A stretch of DNA of 64,000 bases. Source: Neonectria sp. B-13 (lineage: Eukaryota; Ascomycota; Sordariomycetes; Hypocreales; Nectriaceae). The stretch's first letter is position 1; every line of letters starts with the position of its first letter. A program made the translations under genes and the position numbers. The notes under the pieces were generated by a model, which had not been told where the DNA came from, did not search any database, and worked only from the letters and a program-made list of their open reading frames with translations. Below are positions 44,833 to 56,140 of this stretch, one piece after another. The stretch spans positions 124,001 through 188,000 of the forward strand of contig NOKP01000026.1 of NCBI GenBank assembly GCA_002682825.1. Direction: 5' to 3'.

Positions 44833-47731
44833 CTAAGGTAACGGATATGCGTCACCTGTGAATATCCAGTCCAAGTCGGTGCCGATGTCCATGTCTACCG
44901 GACCAGTCGGGGCAGGAAACCCGTGCATCGGCCACGGGGGCGACACATCCTGGAATTCTTGACCCCTAGTTCGGCTCTCATCGAGGGATGACCGCGTCCG
45001 CTTCCTTGACAATTGGTAGTCCTGTGAGTCGCTTGGCGATGACCGACGACCGCGGGTAGACCGACCCCGGAGCTCCCATTGCCGCTGCAACAAGACGAGG
45101 AAGTCTTTCGCTCTCTTGGAGCTTTCCCAGGTGTTGCCAAATTCATCGAGAGCCCTAAAGCAGGCGCCTAGATGGATCCCGATTTCGGTGTTGGTGCATT
45201 GCTTGAAGTTAGTGACATTGGCAAAGATCAACAGCAGGGCCGCCGAGCAGGCGATTCCGACACCCTGGATGTTCATTCGGCGCAGTGCGTATCGTATTTC
45301 GTATATCTGAAGGAGCTTGGCGATCGCGTGAGCGGACTCGACGCACATCATTCGGGCGTGCGACGAGCCTGGGCCTTGGGGAGGGCTGGGTTGAGTATGT
45401 GTTCTGGACATCCAGGGTCGGTGCGCGTGGATGATGTTCTGGTGATATTGCATGCTGCGAAATGCTCAGTTCCAGTTGACAAAATAGAAGGAAGTACTCA
45501 CTGTAGCAAGATCACATGTGGCAAGTACTGTGTCTCGCGATCGTCCAAATAAATCTGCAATACTGACGGTAGATTTACTTGCCAGTTAAGTAGCGCCTCA
45601 ACGGTTACCACGTTCATTTCCTGAAGCGAATTCGGCGGAATCCTAAGACTTCCGTATCTATGTTCCAGTCAGCCATCGCCATAGCAATCAAGAGTGACTA
45701 GGTAAACCTACAGGGCGTATCCCAGCGGGGCCATTATTTCGCCCAATAGAACTCGTTGTCGGTGCAGTTCATTCGTGTAGTCGGGTAACGGAGTGTGTTC
45801 TTCGAATGATCGCGGCGACACATATGGGATCCACTGGCCCGCGGACTCCGGTCGCGTGTCCCCGCTAGGTTTGGCAACGGTCACATCCTCCATGTTGATC
45901 CGAAACGGGCGTCCAAGATAGAAGCTCCACATGCTGAATTATTTGTCAGAATAGCAGTGCTGGGTGTGAAAGGTGACCTACTGATCGACAGTATACGCGC
46001 CCCAGAAAACATCCCGCCGCAAGTCCGCCTCGGCTTGAGTGATGGACTTCTTCGCAACATGCCGAGTGAGATCGACATGGAGCGCCAGGTCAAAAGCCAA
46101 GCGCATGGCCATTCCTTCACGTCATTAGACCCGATGCCTTTGGGAGTCTGAGAGATTGCTTACCACTAAAAAGCCAACCCCGAGCGTCCCTCTTGCACCC
46201 AATATCGTGGCTGCTCAGGACGACCATGGCCTGCACTGTTGCAACGCAAGGGCAATCTAGTTCGATCTCGAGCAGGGCCTTTGCCCTGTCCGCAAAGAAA
46301 TCCGACAGGGACTTGGGGAAGGTGACGAAGGTTGGGTGGTGGCGATTCTCGAAGGCCGCACCCAAGGAGCATCTTGATCATGTTAGCCGCGTCTCTTCAA
46401 AAGCTCTTAGGTTCTCTAGGAAGAACTACTAACATTGCGTTTTGCAGAGCTTCTGAGTAGTACGGCGTGTCCTCTTCACGCTCTATCCAACCAGCTTTCG
46501 CGGCTTCAAACATGGCGCGGTTCACGACATGAAAAGCTGGGTCTTGCCACGTGAAGTAGAGGTTAACTAAGTGCTCTTCCAGCTCGAACGGTACCGCTTT
46601 GCCCATGCCAAGACGGTCAAGATATTCTTGGCCGTCATTTCGAATGGTGCGGTGAACTGTGAGATTATCCGGAGCAGGCATATCTACAAGGTTGAAATTT
46701 GATGTAGGACCGTAGTAGCGAACCTGTCCTCCGGGGCCTATTTGAAGTGATCCAATTCGCTTCGAGAGCTGGTCGACGAGAGCCTCTGTGCTCTCGGTGT
46801 CGCTCACACTCTCGTCCGGGTTCTCCGGGCCGCTGGGGAGTCGAATGACGTCCCGCATATCGTCCGAGCCTGTCGTCGGGAAGTTCAACATATCTCCGAG
46901 GGCGCCTGCGTCGAGAGGGAATGCTGGTTGGAAGCCGAAGCCAGGGTCTTCCGGGTTGTTCCAGGTCCAATCTGGAGGATGGATGGTGCTTGTGATGTGG
47001 TCTGTGGGAGTTGGTCGCCCAACTAAATGCAGATTTTCTGATCCAGAAGCATTATTTGACCTTGGCTTCGAAGCTGCATTAGTAGGAGGGGGTATGATTT
47101 CGCTCAGATTGTCCCGTGTCGTAAGGGTTCCTGACGCGAGCGGTGGCAGCGCTGTCACGCTCTCGCCGTTCTGATCATGGTTCGCCGGTGAAGGCTCGGC
47201 TTCGTTGTTCAGGCCTAGGGATTGGTTGGGTAAAATGGTGGTGTTTGACTGGGCTTTCGCTGATGCGTCTTTGTTGGCGTATGTATGAGTGAGTTTGAGA
47301 TGACCAAGCACTTTCACAAGAGCGGCTTGTTCATCCTCAGGCATAGGAGGAGGCTGGAGAGAGTTCTCATTGATAAAGTTGCAGAGCTGTTCAATGCGTC
47401 CTGAAAGCAGCTCAATAGCGACCCGTTGCGAAAGTCTGGGCTCCTCATCAGTCTTGCGATCACGGCCAATGCTCCTCAGCTCCCAGTAGGGGTCACATAC
47501 TTCCTCTTGTCGTCGCCGGCTTGGTATCTACACTCTTTGCCCTTGTTCTTGCAATTTGAGCAGATGGGAGACTCGCCATCGCACTGTCAGAGGAAATCAC
47601 CCGCGGAGTTAGATGATATGATGTCGAGGCTTGAGAACATCGTCACTTACCTTGATCTTGCTCTCACGGCACGACACACAGGCGGTGGTGACGTGCTTCC
47701 TCCGCGACGCCCCCGAGGAAGACGCCGGCAT
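44833..47731 (-). CDS. Zn2Cys6 transcription factor, NirA-like
   Basis: Eight exons on the minus strand: 47731-47651, 47583-47501, 47435-46434, 46372-46164, 46114-45982, 45933-45712, 45657-45502 and 45454-44833. All frames join to give 835 aa. The binuclear cluster CVSCRESKIK / CDGESPICSNCKNKGKEC is split by intron 1 between Lys and the third Cys, a usual place. A helical dimerisation-like stretch follows (RVAIELLSGRIEQLCNFI). The fungal_trans domain shows FELEEHLVNLYFTWQDPAFH, GGMAMRLAFDLALHVDLT, RRDVFWGAYTVDH and MWSFYLGRPFRI, then HMQYHQNIIHAHRPW. Overall it resembles nitrogen-assimilation NirA-type regulators, though the target pathway cannot be inferred. Introns 4 and 6 are short and carry weak branch sites. 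No disruption was found. Confidence 0.88.
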
Positions 47732-48456
47732 GATGGAAGGCTCCTTCTTCTTGATGTTTGTCCTCGTCGGTCCAAGTCAATGCAACCCAGATTCCAGGTG
47801 TTAGTATATGGCCAACGACGTGAGTGTGAGACTTGCAGAGTGGAGAGATTCCAGGTTGAAGATCGGGCGCCGACTCCGCACTACCCTCCGTCTACTATGG
47901 AGCTTCCAAGTGCCAAACGAGGGTGATATTGTGGGGAACAACGTGCGGGGAAATTGGGGAGCCATCGTGACTCGCGAACGCGAGGGTCTCATGAGCAGAC
48001 TCAATATTCAGAGAATTGAGCGAATTGAGCGCAAGAAGGTTTTGCATTTAGGTTCCTATCCTTGTTTGCTCTAGAGGATTATCCTACACATCAGCCTTGA
48101 AAGAATAGTTCTAATATTTCGCATATGTTTAACCCAAGTTTCCAATAATCATAGCTAGTTACACCTTTTCAACATCAAAGGCAGGCAAGGGTCGGCTGTA
48201 TTTCTCTGAATGTAGCACTCATCCGACATCACAACCCGTATTCTTTTCAGGCCGCAATTCTAGCAAGGGCAGCTGTGTCGAAACAATTACAAGCAAGTTT
48301 TGCAACACAACGCGGAGGACAAAGTACAGACAGACTTTAGCCAATTTGCAAAGAATTCACATTTCAGATTTGAAAGCCGGTCATTAGCTTTCTGCTTCAA
48401 CACCACCTCCCGCTGACAAGAGGGGTTATTTTGTTCATTTACGAGATTCTTAAGCT
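47732..48456. other. Intergenic upstream of NirA-like gene
   Basis: Promoter of the regulator and 3' flank of the SDR gene. No other feature was recognised. Confidence 0.4.
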
Positions 48457-49484
48457 TCACAGTAGCCTACCCGCATGAATACCGCCAGTAATCAGAATAT
48501 CGTCAGATGTGTGGTAGGCACTCGCGTTCGACAAGAGATAAACGACTGGAACCTTGAGATCGGTTCGGTCTCCCATCCTCCGCATCGGTGGCTCGTTGTT
48601 CATGATGTCCCCTAGGTGAGGGTGTCGCTTGCACAGATCCAGCGTCAAGTCGGTCGTCATGTAACTGAAATTTCTCTCATTAGCACCGTGCCATTGGTAG
48701 ATTAAGCGGAGGTTCTGTGTAGACTCACCCGGGAGAGATGCTGTTGACGCGGATTCCCTTAGCCGCGAGCTCTACACCAAGAGCCTTCGCCAAAGAAACT
48801 ACTGCTCCCTTGCTGGCACAGTAGTCGCTGGTAGTTTGTCCCTTACTGGCAACGTGCGCAGCAATGGACGCAATAAACACTATGGAGCCTCCGCGGGGGT
48901 TAAAATCAGTAGGCTCCTGTTTGTCCATCTGAGCCGCGGCCAACTGCGCAGCGTAGTAAGTGCCAAGAACGTTGATGTTCATACAGCGGCTGACGGATTC
49001 GGGGCTACGCTCTAAGAAAGGTTCGTCGGGACAGATTCCTGCCGCGGTGATTCTGTGGTCTGTTAGCGACAAAATTGGGTCTATAAATAGGAGCGACTTG
49101 CAAGCCATCGATGCGCCCAAAGTCTGCCACAACCTGACCGAAGGTGGCCTTGAGCTCATCGTATTTGGTTACGTCCGTCCTGTCATCAAAATTCATGTCA
49201 GTCCGTGATTTCTGCGAACAAAAAAGCTGTATCAGAGGCCTAACGTACCGATAAAACTCCAGCTTGACATCAAAATCCTTCTGGATCTTGTAAAAGTGCT
49301 CGTGGGGCTTCTCCGCAGCATCGAGAATGGCGACATTGCCACCAACCTCAGCCACCGCAAGGGCAAACGCCAAGCCTAGACCGCGAGCACCTCCAGTAAT
49401 TACCACCGTACGCCCTTTGAGAGACAAGAGGTCCTGGACGGAGTGCTGAAGGTAGCGGTCGGGATTCTGCTGCTGGGTGGCCAT
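48457..49484 (-). CDS. Short-chain dehydrogenase/reductase (SDR)
   Basis: Four exons, 49484-49249, 49179-49102, 49052-48729 and 48664-48457, give 281 aa. Intron 2 has a GC donor (gcaagt) and a normal AG acceptor; the other two are GT-AG. Classical SDR signatures are present: cofactor loop TGGARGLG (residues 30-37), TAAGI at about 107-111 (NNAG-equivalent), INVLGTYY, the catalytic Ser segment FIASIAAH, and Tyr182-x-x-x-Lys186 in SDYCASKGA. SISPGYMTTDL follows. The end is YLLSNASAYHTSDDILITGG, typical of NAD(P)H-dependent sugar-alcohol or keto-ester dehydrogenases. Substrate unknown. It lies head to tail with the NirA-like regulator, possibly co-regulated. Confidence 0.9.
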
Positions 49485-51011
49485 TTTAAGTAGTGTTGGG
49501 GAGACTCTGTTAGACTGTGGTGCAGATGGATGTAAAGGCAACCTGATTTCAGAGGATAGCCAAAATATAGCTCAGTATTAACATAATAATTACATCAGGG
49601 CAGGTCACGGGAGTGCACCGACGATTCGGACCAAGTCGAAGCGATGAGGCCGAGCCTCCGGAAACCTCACCGACACTGGCGGGGCGGCTGGAAAAGGCCA
49701 TGTCAATCCTAAGCACATAGAGAGGTGATAATAAGGATGACAATTTCGAAACTGGTTCTCGGAAGTTGAAGCTATATCCATATTGGGCTTCAATCGACAT
49801 AGTTTGGAACCTGTATAGCGCGTTATCAGCTTGCAAGAGCCGTGAAGGAGTGTCGTGTGTCGCATTTCAGCATCAACACCGCCGGGATTACAGGGGTCAT
49901 CAGGATCCTCAAGGGTAGCATCGCCATGATCGTCCTTATCCCTGCAGGAACGAATTCCGTTCCTTTTGGTGACTCTTTTCCTTTCTATAAAAATTTTCTG
50001 TTTAAAACTCTTGAATAGCATCAACCCGCAGTCTGACCCAATGATCGTCATGTAAAGGTTTTCGCGATACCTTCAACCACAACTCCCGAAACCATCGATG
50101 CCACCCTACATCAAGGAGCCAGGGTTGCGTCAAGGGCTGGAGAGCGAACCTCAATACTGACGACCACGCGGTTCTTCACTACTTGGGCGCGATATGTTAC
50201 AGCCAGTATTGGGATGACTGGGTAGGCGAGAATGCTCGAATAGCTGGCTGGCGCCAGCCTTGAGTCGAACTCTTGGTCTTTAGCTATTCGTAATCGTACC
50301 AAGTCAGCATCTTCAACACAACTTTGCGTTGTTGCTCTTGAAGACCCGCCATGAGTACTTTCATTTTAGCATATGTCATCACACGTCAAATAGCGACATG
50401 GTCTCATCTTTTGTAGTTATATGCCATGTTCTTCTTGCCTATAGAGCATCGTAGCTAGTCTTGCGTCGCGATGAACGGACTTGGCATTTCACACCCAAAA
50501 AGAGCTTCAGGAATAACACACGCAGCCGATATCGGTAAAAAGAAAAGAAAAAAATATATCAGTAGGATCCCGACTGTCACGCAAAGGTAATGATCAAGGA
50601 TGGAGGGCAGTCTGAAGAATCATTCCTGTATTCGACAACTGGGCCAGATAGGTGTTATACCTCTGTGAGAACGAGTCAGTCCCCAGTTATTTCTTCATGG
50701 AAACTGTTCCCTGCCCATTTATACCGTTTCCGTCCTCGCCTGGAACTCCAAGCATCGTGATCAATCCCCGGATACAAGCCGTTGACGATTCCATCTTCGT
50801 GTCGTAACCGTTCACAGAGTTCCAATAGCTTAGCTCTTCTTGAATTCCGGAGTGCTTAAGTGTCTGTCCACCCCCGGAAAAGCGTCGCCGATGCTACCCC
50901 ATAAACCCCGGATTTCTGAGGCACCGGCGAATAGGCTTCCACGGGGTCTAATGTCGCTCGGGAAGAACTGCGCCTGCAATATCTCGGGATGTCGGAGCAC
51001 ACCAAAGAGCT
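49485..51011. other. Intergenic
   Basis: A 1.5-kb region containing the SDR promoter and whatever 5' part the monooxygenase pseudogene once had. No protein-like frame or repeat was recognised. Confidence 0.4.
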
Positions 51012-52701
51012 GAATGCCTTATCATCGGGGCGGGACCGGCGGGAATCCCAATCGCCTCCCGCCTGAAGTATGAGTTAGGCTTTCACAATTTCATCATCTA
51101 CGAGAAGCTCGATGGTGTTGGTGGAACATGGCGCACGAACACATACCCTGGCTGGTTAGATATACAACTCGACCTTCTGAACCCCAACTGGTCCAGAGAG
51201 CTCTGCGAGCAGCCTGAGATTCTTCAATGTAAGCGCGAACCCGCATATGACTCACTATCATGGTGTCGCTAACAATGCCATCCAGACGTGGAAGCACGGT
51301 CGACAGGTTAGACCTGCGCAAGCATGTCCACTCCTCGGTCGAATGCGTCGGTGCGAAATGGATCAGCGAAGAGTCGAAGTGGGAGGTTCATTTCAAGGAC
51401 ATGAATACGGGCATCGAGTACTCGCGGAAGGCGACCGTCTTCGTCTCGGCCGTGGGCGCCATCTCGTACCCGCGCGACGTCAAGTTCCCGGGGATGGAGA
51501 ACTTCGAGGGCGCCATGTTCCACACGGTGGGATGAACCATCCACAGCGTCAGGTACAAGGGAAAGCGCGTGGTCATCATCGGAAACGGCTGCAGCACCGC
51601 ACAGGTTGTTCCGGCGGTCGCCAAAGACGCGGCCTTCGTCGAGTAGTACGCCCGCAGCGGCTAACTTAGTGGTTCTACGACCGTCCGAACCGCCGTTCCT
51701 CGGAGCTGGAGAAGTTTCTCTTCCGCTGGGTGCCGCTGTGGCAGCGGCTCAAGATCTTCCTCGACGTCGACGACGAGGCTACCACGTACTTCCCGACGCC
51801 CAAGGGCACCAAGATACGCGCTGCGGTCGAGGAGGAGTCGAAGCGGTACATCCGGTCCAAGGTGACGGAGAAGTACAGCAAGGCTATCATGCCGATCTTT
51901 CCGTTGGGATGCAAGCGCCGCATCTTCGACCCCGACTACCTCGATAGCTTGAACCGCTCCGACGTCGAGCTCCTGGCCGAGGGCATCACGGAAGTCACCG
52001 ACACGGGCATCGTCAGCAGCTCGGGCATCGAGGACGACATCGATATCATCGTGCTGGCGACTGGCTTCCAGGTGACGCAGTTCCTCACGACTATGCACAT
52101 TATGGGCGCGACGGGCGTCTCGCTTTACGATCAATGAAAGGAATGTCGCGGAGCGCCGGCGCATCTGGACACGCACGTGCACAACTTCCCAAATCTGGCC
52201 ATCCTCTTCGGCCCCAACACGTTCCCTGCGAACAACTCGGCTCTGTTTGCGTGCGAGACGCAGGCCGACTACACCATCAAGTCGCTGATCAAGCCGTTGA
52301 TCGACCGGCTGGTGACGGTCATCGAGGTGAAGCAGTCGGCCCAGGACCGATCGACCAACGCGATCCACCAGGAGCTGCGCAACACGGTGTTCGCGGCCGA
52401 CTGCTCCAACTGGTACATTGGTGACTACGGCCGCAACGCCGCGTCAGGGCATGGCTTTGCGCGCGGATACTGGTTCGCGACCATGGTGCCCGACTGGTTG
52501 GCCTTTTACATCACAGGCAAGAGCCCGTGGTGGCCTGTCCATCCTGCGGCGCGGCAGCTGAAGACACTGTCGGTTTACTCCAAAATCTTCATCATTGCGT
52601 GCGTGTATGGACTGGTTCGGGGGAGGCAGGCCGCGCTGGAGAGTGTGGCGGCCGTGGTGTATGGGTTGAAGGATGCTCTGGTGTCGCGACTGTCTGGGTA
52701 G
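51012..52701 (+). pseudogene. Baeyer-Villiger-type flavin monooxygenase, disrupted
   Basis: Homology-like sequence runs almost the whole length of a fungal BVMO (flavin-binding monooxygenase): the FAD site [36 protein letters not shown], a possible intron at 51230-51290, DLRKHVHSSVECVGAKW, the fingerprint start FEGAMFHT, the NADPH site IIGNGCSTAQ, GCKRRIFDPDYLDSLNR, IIVLATGFQV and LAILFGPNTFP, stopping at TAG 52699. Disruptions: the segment after YPG is scrambled; a frame change occurs near the start of the second exon; stops occur at TGA 51533, TAG 51644 and TAA 51662; a second frame change lies near 51665; and TGA is at 52135. No start codon is in frame with the FAD motif. The enzyme cannot be made as one chain. 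Confidence 0.88.
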
Positions 52702-54475
52702 CGCATCTTCTGGCACTTGGGGTCCTTAATCGTCATCGCAGACGTTTTGTTAGCGAGTTTGTAGTATTCTTGTTGTTAGGCCTAAAATGCGCAGTCATTT
52801 TCACCCCATCTCTCCATGGAGACGGGGATGCGGTGATGTTGTTGTCGCTTGCTCTCAATGCTACCCACCCTCTTGTTGCCGATACCTGTGAATTCTTCCT
52901 GACAACTGGCTCGTTGCTGCGTGGTGCTACTGGCTCGATTTGTTGCCAATCCGAGATGTTTCTGCGTTTGATGGTGATCTTTGCTCAGCAAACTGCATGT
53001 TAAACATTTGTTACAAGACCCCGATTACCCAGGAATCGGCCACGAACTGTCATGCCCATTGCAGCCGGGCACCCCCGAACATGCCGAGTCTACTGTAGCC
53101 CGCACGATGATCAATGGATAGTCCAATGGAAGCAATTGCCGAGCGACGGCGTGGTCAGACAGAGGACCACACCGGCATCCGTCGGACCAGCAAATATTTA
53201 CCCCATCGCGTCGTCCATCGCGTTCCATCATGGGGGCGGGTTGCCACCCTGCCGAGGGAAGTGGGTTTTTAGCCCCGACCCAGCTTTGTCATGACTTGTT
53301 GCGGGGTGGACCACGCGATTGTTTTCCGTCGGGCAGCTTAGGTCATAAACAGGAGAAGATATGAGGAGAGAGGCAGCATAGACTCGGAGGTTGGGGGGAC
53401 AAGAGAATCCCGGAGCAGGTGGCTTGGACATGGTGGGCAGCGGGCTTAGAAATCGAGGTGTCCCACCGTCCACGTCGCTGCGTACAGCTCCCATCGGGGT
53501 TTCAGTGTCATCAGAACCCGTAGAGACTGGCACTCGTGCATCCCGTCATGCTCGCTGGGGACGTTTGAACCGGCCGGGTTACATCCGGGATTGCTGAGAG
53601 ACCACGACTACTAAAACCACCCTTTGAACCCATCTGTCGACAATTGGAGCGCAAGACGCCGTCAGTGTCCGTCCTCGTCTCCGTGGCAATCATGACACAC
53701 TGAGGTGGACTGGAACAGTGGGGGAATGGCTCCAAGCCCGCATGGGAAGCTTCCAGCAAAGCGCGGCAGTGGCCGAACCACTGGCTCACGGATATCATTG
53801 CGATCAAGGAGCACCACGCAAGAACTGAGAAACACTCCCGTTCTCCACAAACCCCAGATGGGAACGGGGCCTGTCGCTGTGACGGGAACAGCCAATAGAC
53901 GGCCCAGCCCTGACGCCTCATGCCGCACGCGCTCCCTCACATCTTGCTCGCAGGAGCGCACAGGAACAGATTCCCGACAGATGCCGGGTCTCGCATCGCC
54001 ACCCAAACCGGCAATTGCAGCTGGACGTTCCAGTCTTTTGGGCAGTTCTCCTGTTTTTCCTCCCCTTAACCTCCGGCGACTCGCCCCGCACTAGACGCCT
54101 CCGGCCCGGTTCCGGTTCCGGTCCCGCGGGCTTCAAGTCCCGAAGTCTTGCAATGGAGAAACTCAAGAAACCAGCCAGCTTTCAATGGCTGCTCCCCACC
54201 GACGTCGGGCGTGGGACGAACGGCGTGCGGCGCAAAGGACTTGGCCGGCGGGGTCGAAATTCTCGCGCAGCCATGTGACGTTATGTGCATCCATCTGCGT
54301 ATTAGCGGGAGCGGGAGCTCGTGGAGCTTTATCCGTAGAGTGAATCTGAGAGATCCTTAATGCACCTCGGCTTCCACCCTCTTTTCCTCCTCTTCATTCC
54401 CCTCTGCTTGACTGAAAGCTCCTTGTACTTTTGGCGATTTCTTCTTCGGTTCTTTTTCCACAAACACAATACACA
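52702..54475. other. Intergenic, SSADH promoter side
   Basis: 1.8 kb without a recognisable gene. GC-rich ORFs on both strands (53.2-54.3 kb) look like chance frames. The pyrimidine-rich 100 bp before 54476 is a likely core promoter and leader for the SSADH gene. Confidence 0.4.
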
Positions 54476-56140
54476 ATGGCTGCCGAGAACTACCACAAGG
54501 AGGCCCTGGCCGGCGTGAGTACCTTCACGTCACATCCCAGAACGCCTGCAATAGCTAACCTGCCGTCTTCGCAACCTCCAGCTCAAGAACCCCAGCCTGT
54601 TCATCCAGGATGCCTTCATTGACGGCAAGTGGGTGTCCAAGGAGAACAAGTTCGACGTCTTCGGTTCGTGCCCACCAACCCGCCCGCATCGCTCGCCGAG
54701 AAGCTAACCGTCCAACACCAGAGCCCTCCACTGCCACCGTCCTCGGACGCGTCGCCAACTGCGCCCTCGAGGATTTCAAGGTCGCCATCAAGAGCGCCGA
54801 GGCCGCCCAGATCAAGTACTGGGAGAGCACAACGGGCACCAGCCGAGGAGCCCTGTTGAGGAAGTGGTTTGACCTCGTCATGGCCAACAAGGATGACCGT
54901 ATGTGAATCCCCTCCCCCGGAGCTTCCCCCCGGACTGACAAGACCCCCAGTGGCCAAGATCCTCAGTCTCGAGAACGGAAAGACCCTCTCCGAAGCCGCC
55001 GGCGAGGTCGTCTACGCCGCCAACTTCATCGCCTGGTTCGCCGAGGAGGCCACCCGCAGCTACGGTGTCACCATCCCCTCGTCGTCTCCCCACACCACAC
55101 TGATGACGGTCCGCGAGCCCGTGGGCGTCTGCGGCATCATCACGCCCTGGAACTTCCCCGCCGCCATGATCACCCGCAAGATCGCCCCCGCGCTGGCTGC
55201 CGGCTGCTCCGTCGTCATCAAGCCCCCCTCCGAGACTCCCTACTCCTGCCTGGCCTTCACCAAGCTCGCCATCGAGGCCGGTCTGCCCCCGACTCTCATC
55301 CAGGTCCTCCCCACCCGCGACCGCCAGGCCGCCACCGAGCTGGCCACCAACCCTCTCATCAAGAAGATCTCCTTCACCGGCTCCACCGGCGTCGGCAAGA
55401 TGCTTGCCAAGCTCGCTGCTGGTACCCTGAAGAAGGCCAGTCTGGAGCTCGGCGGCAACGCTCCCTTCATCGTCTTCGACGACGCCGATGTCGACCTCGC
55501 TGTTGAGGGCGCCATGTTCTGCAAGTTCCGCTGCTCTGGCCAGACCTGTGTCTGCGCCAACCGACTCTACGTCCAGAAGGGCATTGCCCCCGCCTTCACT
55601 GCCAAGCTGGCCGAGAAGGTCAACGCTCTCAAGATGGGCAGCGGCCTGAACGAGGACACCACCCAGGGCCCTCTCGTCAACAAGGGCGCCGTCGACAAGG
55701 TCAAGGAGCACGTCGCCGACGCCGTCTCCAAGGGTGCCAAGATCGTCACCGGTGGCACCACCCCTGACTCGCCCGGTTTCTTCCACCAGCCTACCATCCT
55801 GTCCGGTGTCACCCAGGAGATGGCCGTCGCCAAGGACGAGACCTTCGGTCCCCTGGCCCCCATCTTCGAGTTCGAGACCGAGGAGGAGGCCATCCGCCTC
55901 GCCAACGACACCGAGTTCGGCCTCGCCGGTTACTTCTTCTCCAAGGACATCGGCCGTGTCATGCGCGTCGCCCAGAAGATCCAGGTTGGAATGGTCGGCT
56001 GCAACACTGGCAAGATCAGCGCCGCCGAGGCTCCCTTCGGTGGCATCAAGGAGAGCGGATACGGAAAGGAGGGCAGTCTGTACGGCCTTGCGGAGTACCA
56101 GAACATCAAGAGCATCACCATTGGCAACATCAACATCTAA
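54476..56140 (+). CDS. Succinate-semialdehyde dehydrogenase (GABA shunt type)
   Basis: Four exons, 54476-54514, 54582-54663, 54722-54898 and 54951-56140, give 495 aa; all junctions are in frame. It oxidises succinate semialdehyde to succinate, the last step of GABA breakdown. Family-diagnostic features include FIDGKWVS near the N-terminus, ENGKTLSEAAGEV, ITPWNFPAAMITRKIAPAL, KPPSETP, FTGSTGVGKML, Glu265 in LELGGNAPF and the double-cysteine active site RCSGQTCVCANR (catalytic Cys299). NTGKISAAEAPFGGIKESGY near the end matches SSADH rather than general ALDH. No mitochondrial presequence is seen. Strong C-ending codon bias suggests high expression, in contrast to the degenerate genes on its left. 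Confidence 0.93.

Noticed and set aside
53025..54290. Several GC-rich ORFs of 70-136 codons on both strands
   Set aside because: They overlap each other in all frames and are Arg/Pro/Ser-rich, with no domain or splice support.
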